Of a DNA stretch of 34,218 bases, positions 32,838-34,218 are shown piece after piece. Numbering within the stretch: position 1 is the first letter of the stretch; each line of letters opens with the position of its first letter. A program made the translations under genes and the position numbers. Under the pieces are notes generated by a model. That model saw only the letters and a list, made by a program, of their open reading frames with translations, did no database searches and was not told where the DNA came from. This DNA comes from Allomyces macrogynus ATCC 38327 (lineage: Eukaryota > Blastocladiomycota > Blastocladiomycetes > Blastocladiales > Blastocladiaceae), in NCBI GenBank assembly GCA_000151295.1, contig GG745360.1:228215-262432 (forward strand), given 5' to 3'.

Positions 32838-33420
32838 CTACAGAAGCATTCGATCGGCACGGGATCAGTCGAGGGCCGAGCGGGCGGACAGAGAACGCGG
32901 GAATGCAAACGCACCTTTGGAATGTCGTGGTGCTCGGAGAGTGACTCGAGGTACTTGTTGAAATCGTCAACCTTTTCCTTGTGGCTCTTTGGCCGCCATC
33001 TTGGCGATGCGCTCGCGTTGCTAGAAGGAGCCAAGCCGAGTCAGTCATTGCTCTCCGACAGACAAGTCAACACCGAAAAGGGCACGTACACGTTTCCTCT
33101 GCGCCTCTTCAAACGCGATCTCGGCCGCCGTCTTGGTCGCGACCACGACCGGCGTCGTTGGGCGCGATGACGATCGCTCTTCGGTTTTGGGTGCGCTCGA
33201 CGAGCTCTCTTTCCTGTCGGCAGACTTTTCCTTCTTGTCCTTCTTCTTTTTCTTCCTGTTTCCGGCCGGCAGCACAGACCCACGGTCAGGCATCACGTCA
33301 AATGAACATGAGCTGCGACCTTGGGGCAACGCACTTGATCTTGCCGTCCGAAACGGTCGTGAGCTTGGGCCCCTTGAGCTTGAGCCCGCCCTTGATCACG
33401 TCGCCGTAGAGGTCCGACAT
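32823..33420 (-). CDS. FAM32A: FAM32A-like protein, four exons (one-base frame shift at 32988-32990)
   Basis: Small conserved nuclear protein; in human spliceosome structures FAM32A is associated with the exon-ligation stage (family knowledge). Exons on the minus strand: 33420-33335, 33255-33090, 33020-32915 and 32837-32823; introns of 79, 69 and 77 nt with donors GTGCGT, GTACGT and GTGCGT. The protein begins MSDLYGDVIKGGLKLKGPKL, then a Lys-rich run (KKKKKDKKEKS), a Ser-rich linker, and the conserved helix KTAAEIAFEEAQRKR-QRERIAKMAAK. Next is the family end motif SHKEKVDDFNKYLESLSEHH, then DIPK. The last exon encodes only VGPG and the stop. Exon 3 is 106 nt and needs 105: frames differ on either side of AAA at 32988-32990, so one base is extra. 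Corrected length is 123 residues. Confidence 0.9.
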
Positions 33421-33895
33421 GGTGATGGCGCTCGGCGCGACGGATTCGATGAAGTGGGAAGGTCGACTGTCCGAAAATCGGGTCCGTGTGGTCGCACGCT
33501 TGGTCCGATCGCGTGGTCTGGCCGGAATCTGCTCTCTCGTCGGACGCGATCAGGTTTTGCAGCAAGTTGCCTTGTCGGTGAGCGAGCAGTTGTCGAGGAT
33601 TGCACTCGGCGCGCCGCGGTGATGGGCCAGCGAACCATGGGATGGCAAGAAAGTGCGGTAGAGGTCATCACGAGACAACCTTGTCGAACCTGTCCAGACC
33701 CGAGACCATGCCCACCGCACAGCCAGTTGACGGCCGCATCTTTTCGCTCACCACGATGCGATCTCAACCGCCGCGACCAGGCCACGCAACTTGCTGCAAT
33801 CCCGCACGAGAGCGTCGTGGGCCCATGTGTTGATTCCTGTCGCCAGCTGGACCAAGTTTCTAGCGAAATTGCCAGTCGAGTTGCTGCAATCGACC
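33421..33895. promoter_or_regulatory. Shared intergenic region of two divergent genes
   Basis: 475 bp between FAM32A (minus) and the right-edge gene (plus). No supported open frame; no clear core promoter element seen. Confidence 0.4.
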
Positions 33896-34218
33896 ATGAC
33901 CCAGCCTCAGTCGCAGCGCTCGGGCTCAGCACGTGCGACCAGCGCCGCGCAAGAAAAGATCGACGCGTTGCAGCAGCTCGAGGTCGCTCACGTGGCGCAA
34001 ATGCATGCAAGCATGGCCGATTTTGTGCGGCAATTTCCTGACGCGGTGCTCGACGTGCCGTTTATTGTGTTTTCGAGGCACTGCGAGTGTGTACTCCTCC
34101 CGTGGTAGATTGGATTGGATCTCTGCTGGTCAACTGACGAACCGATTTCAACCAGGGATGTGGAACAGACCAATGCTCCTGCACCACCTCCACCTCCACC
34201 ACCCGCACGGCGCGACGT
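33896..34218 (+). CDS. Unrecognised gene, 5' end only (runs off right edge)
   Basis: The start ATG at 33896 (CGACCATGA) opens a frame reading MTQPQSQRSGSARATSAAQE, then a helix KIDALQQLEVAHVAQMHASM and ADFVRQFPDAVLDVPFIVFS. A 69-nt intron 34087-34155 (GTGTAC...CAACCAG) joins it in phase (RHCE-DVEQTNAPA) to a polyproline run that continues to the window end. The second exon is open to the edge. The short helix followed by proline-rich sequence does not let me name a family. Confidence 0.6.

Noticed and set aside
32960..33020. Programmed +1 frameshift at a stop codon (GGT TGA C in FAM32A; CGT TGA T in the Rsc9-like gene)
   Set aside because: In FAM32A the conserved SHKEKV residues lie upstream of that stop in the shifted frame, and the shifts in ZSWIM2 and VPS54 have no stop nearby. 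A simple extra base fits better.
1..34218. tRNA, rRNA, CRISPR, transposase or integrase signatures
   Set aside because: I looked on both strands and saw none that I could support.

Overview
The window is GC-rich eukaryotic nuclear DNA with short spliceosomal introns (about 33-180 nt), dense genes on both strands and CCRCCATGG-type start contexts. Gene content points to a zoosporic (flagellated) fungus. A Vps54 tether, an Abp1-type actin protein, an Rsc9/ARID2-like remodeller subunit and HMG-CoA synthase sit beside families typical of flagellated or animal-like lineages: a TMC channel-like protein, a ZSWIM2-like ubiquitin ligase and a very long coiled-coil protein. Blastocladiomycota (Allomyces/Catenaria type) is my best guess from base composition and content; it is an inference, not a match.

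Layout, left to right: (1) an open frame on the minus strand running off the left edge (1-795), unrecognised; (2) Rsc9/ARID2-like protein, plus, 859-3451; (3) GNAT acetyltransferase, minus, 3566-4246; (4) a 3.2 kb stretch of lower coding quality holding a broken unrecognised gene, minus, about 5545-7100; (5) HMG-CoA synthase, minus, 7442-9201, four exons including a 22-nt microexon; (6) Abp1/drebrin-like protein, minus, 10143-12215, interrupted by a 100-N assembly gap; (7) a 1,588-residue coiled-coil protein, plus, 12804-17641; (8) ZSWIM2-like E3 ligase, minus, 18273-about 20463; (9) an unusual HAD phosphatase plus Ham1/ITPase-like fusion, plus, 21009-22588; (10) TMC protein, minus, 22736-27700, five exons; (11) VPS54, minus, 28087-31844; (12) FAM32A, minus, 32823-33420, four exons; (13) the 5' end of an unrecognised gene, plus, from 33896 to the right edge.

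I rebuilt the splice structures by joining open frames at GT...AG sites so that phase and conserved family motifs agree. Several exons are too short to show as open frames: the HMG-CoA synthase microexon, the first exon and last two exons of TMC, and the last exon of FAM32A. Two patterns cut across genes. The 5' splice sites are mostly GTRCGY (GTACGT, GTGCGT) rather than GTRAGT. Four conserved genes carry five single-base reading-frame shifts, all of the one-extra-base kind, which most simply means assembly or sequencing errors but should be checked against reads. There is no operon logic here. The genes serve separate housekeeping jobs: sterol/isoprenoid synthesis, endosome-Golgi tethering, actin, chromatin and nucleotide metabolism. 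A possible zoospore or flagellum-related subset is TMC, ZSWIM2-like and the coiled-coil protein.
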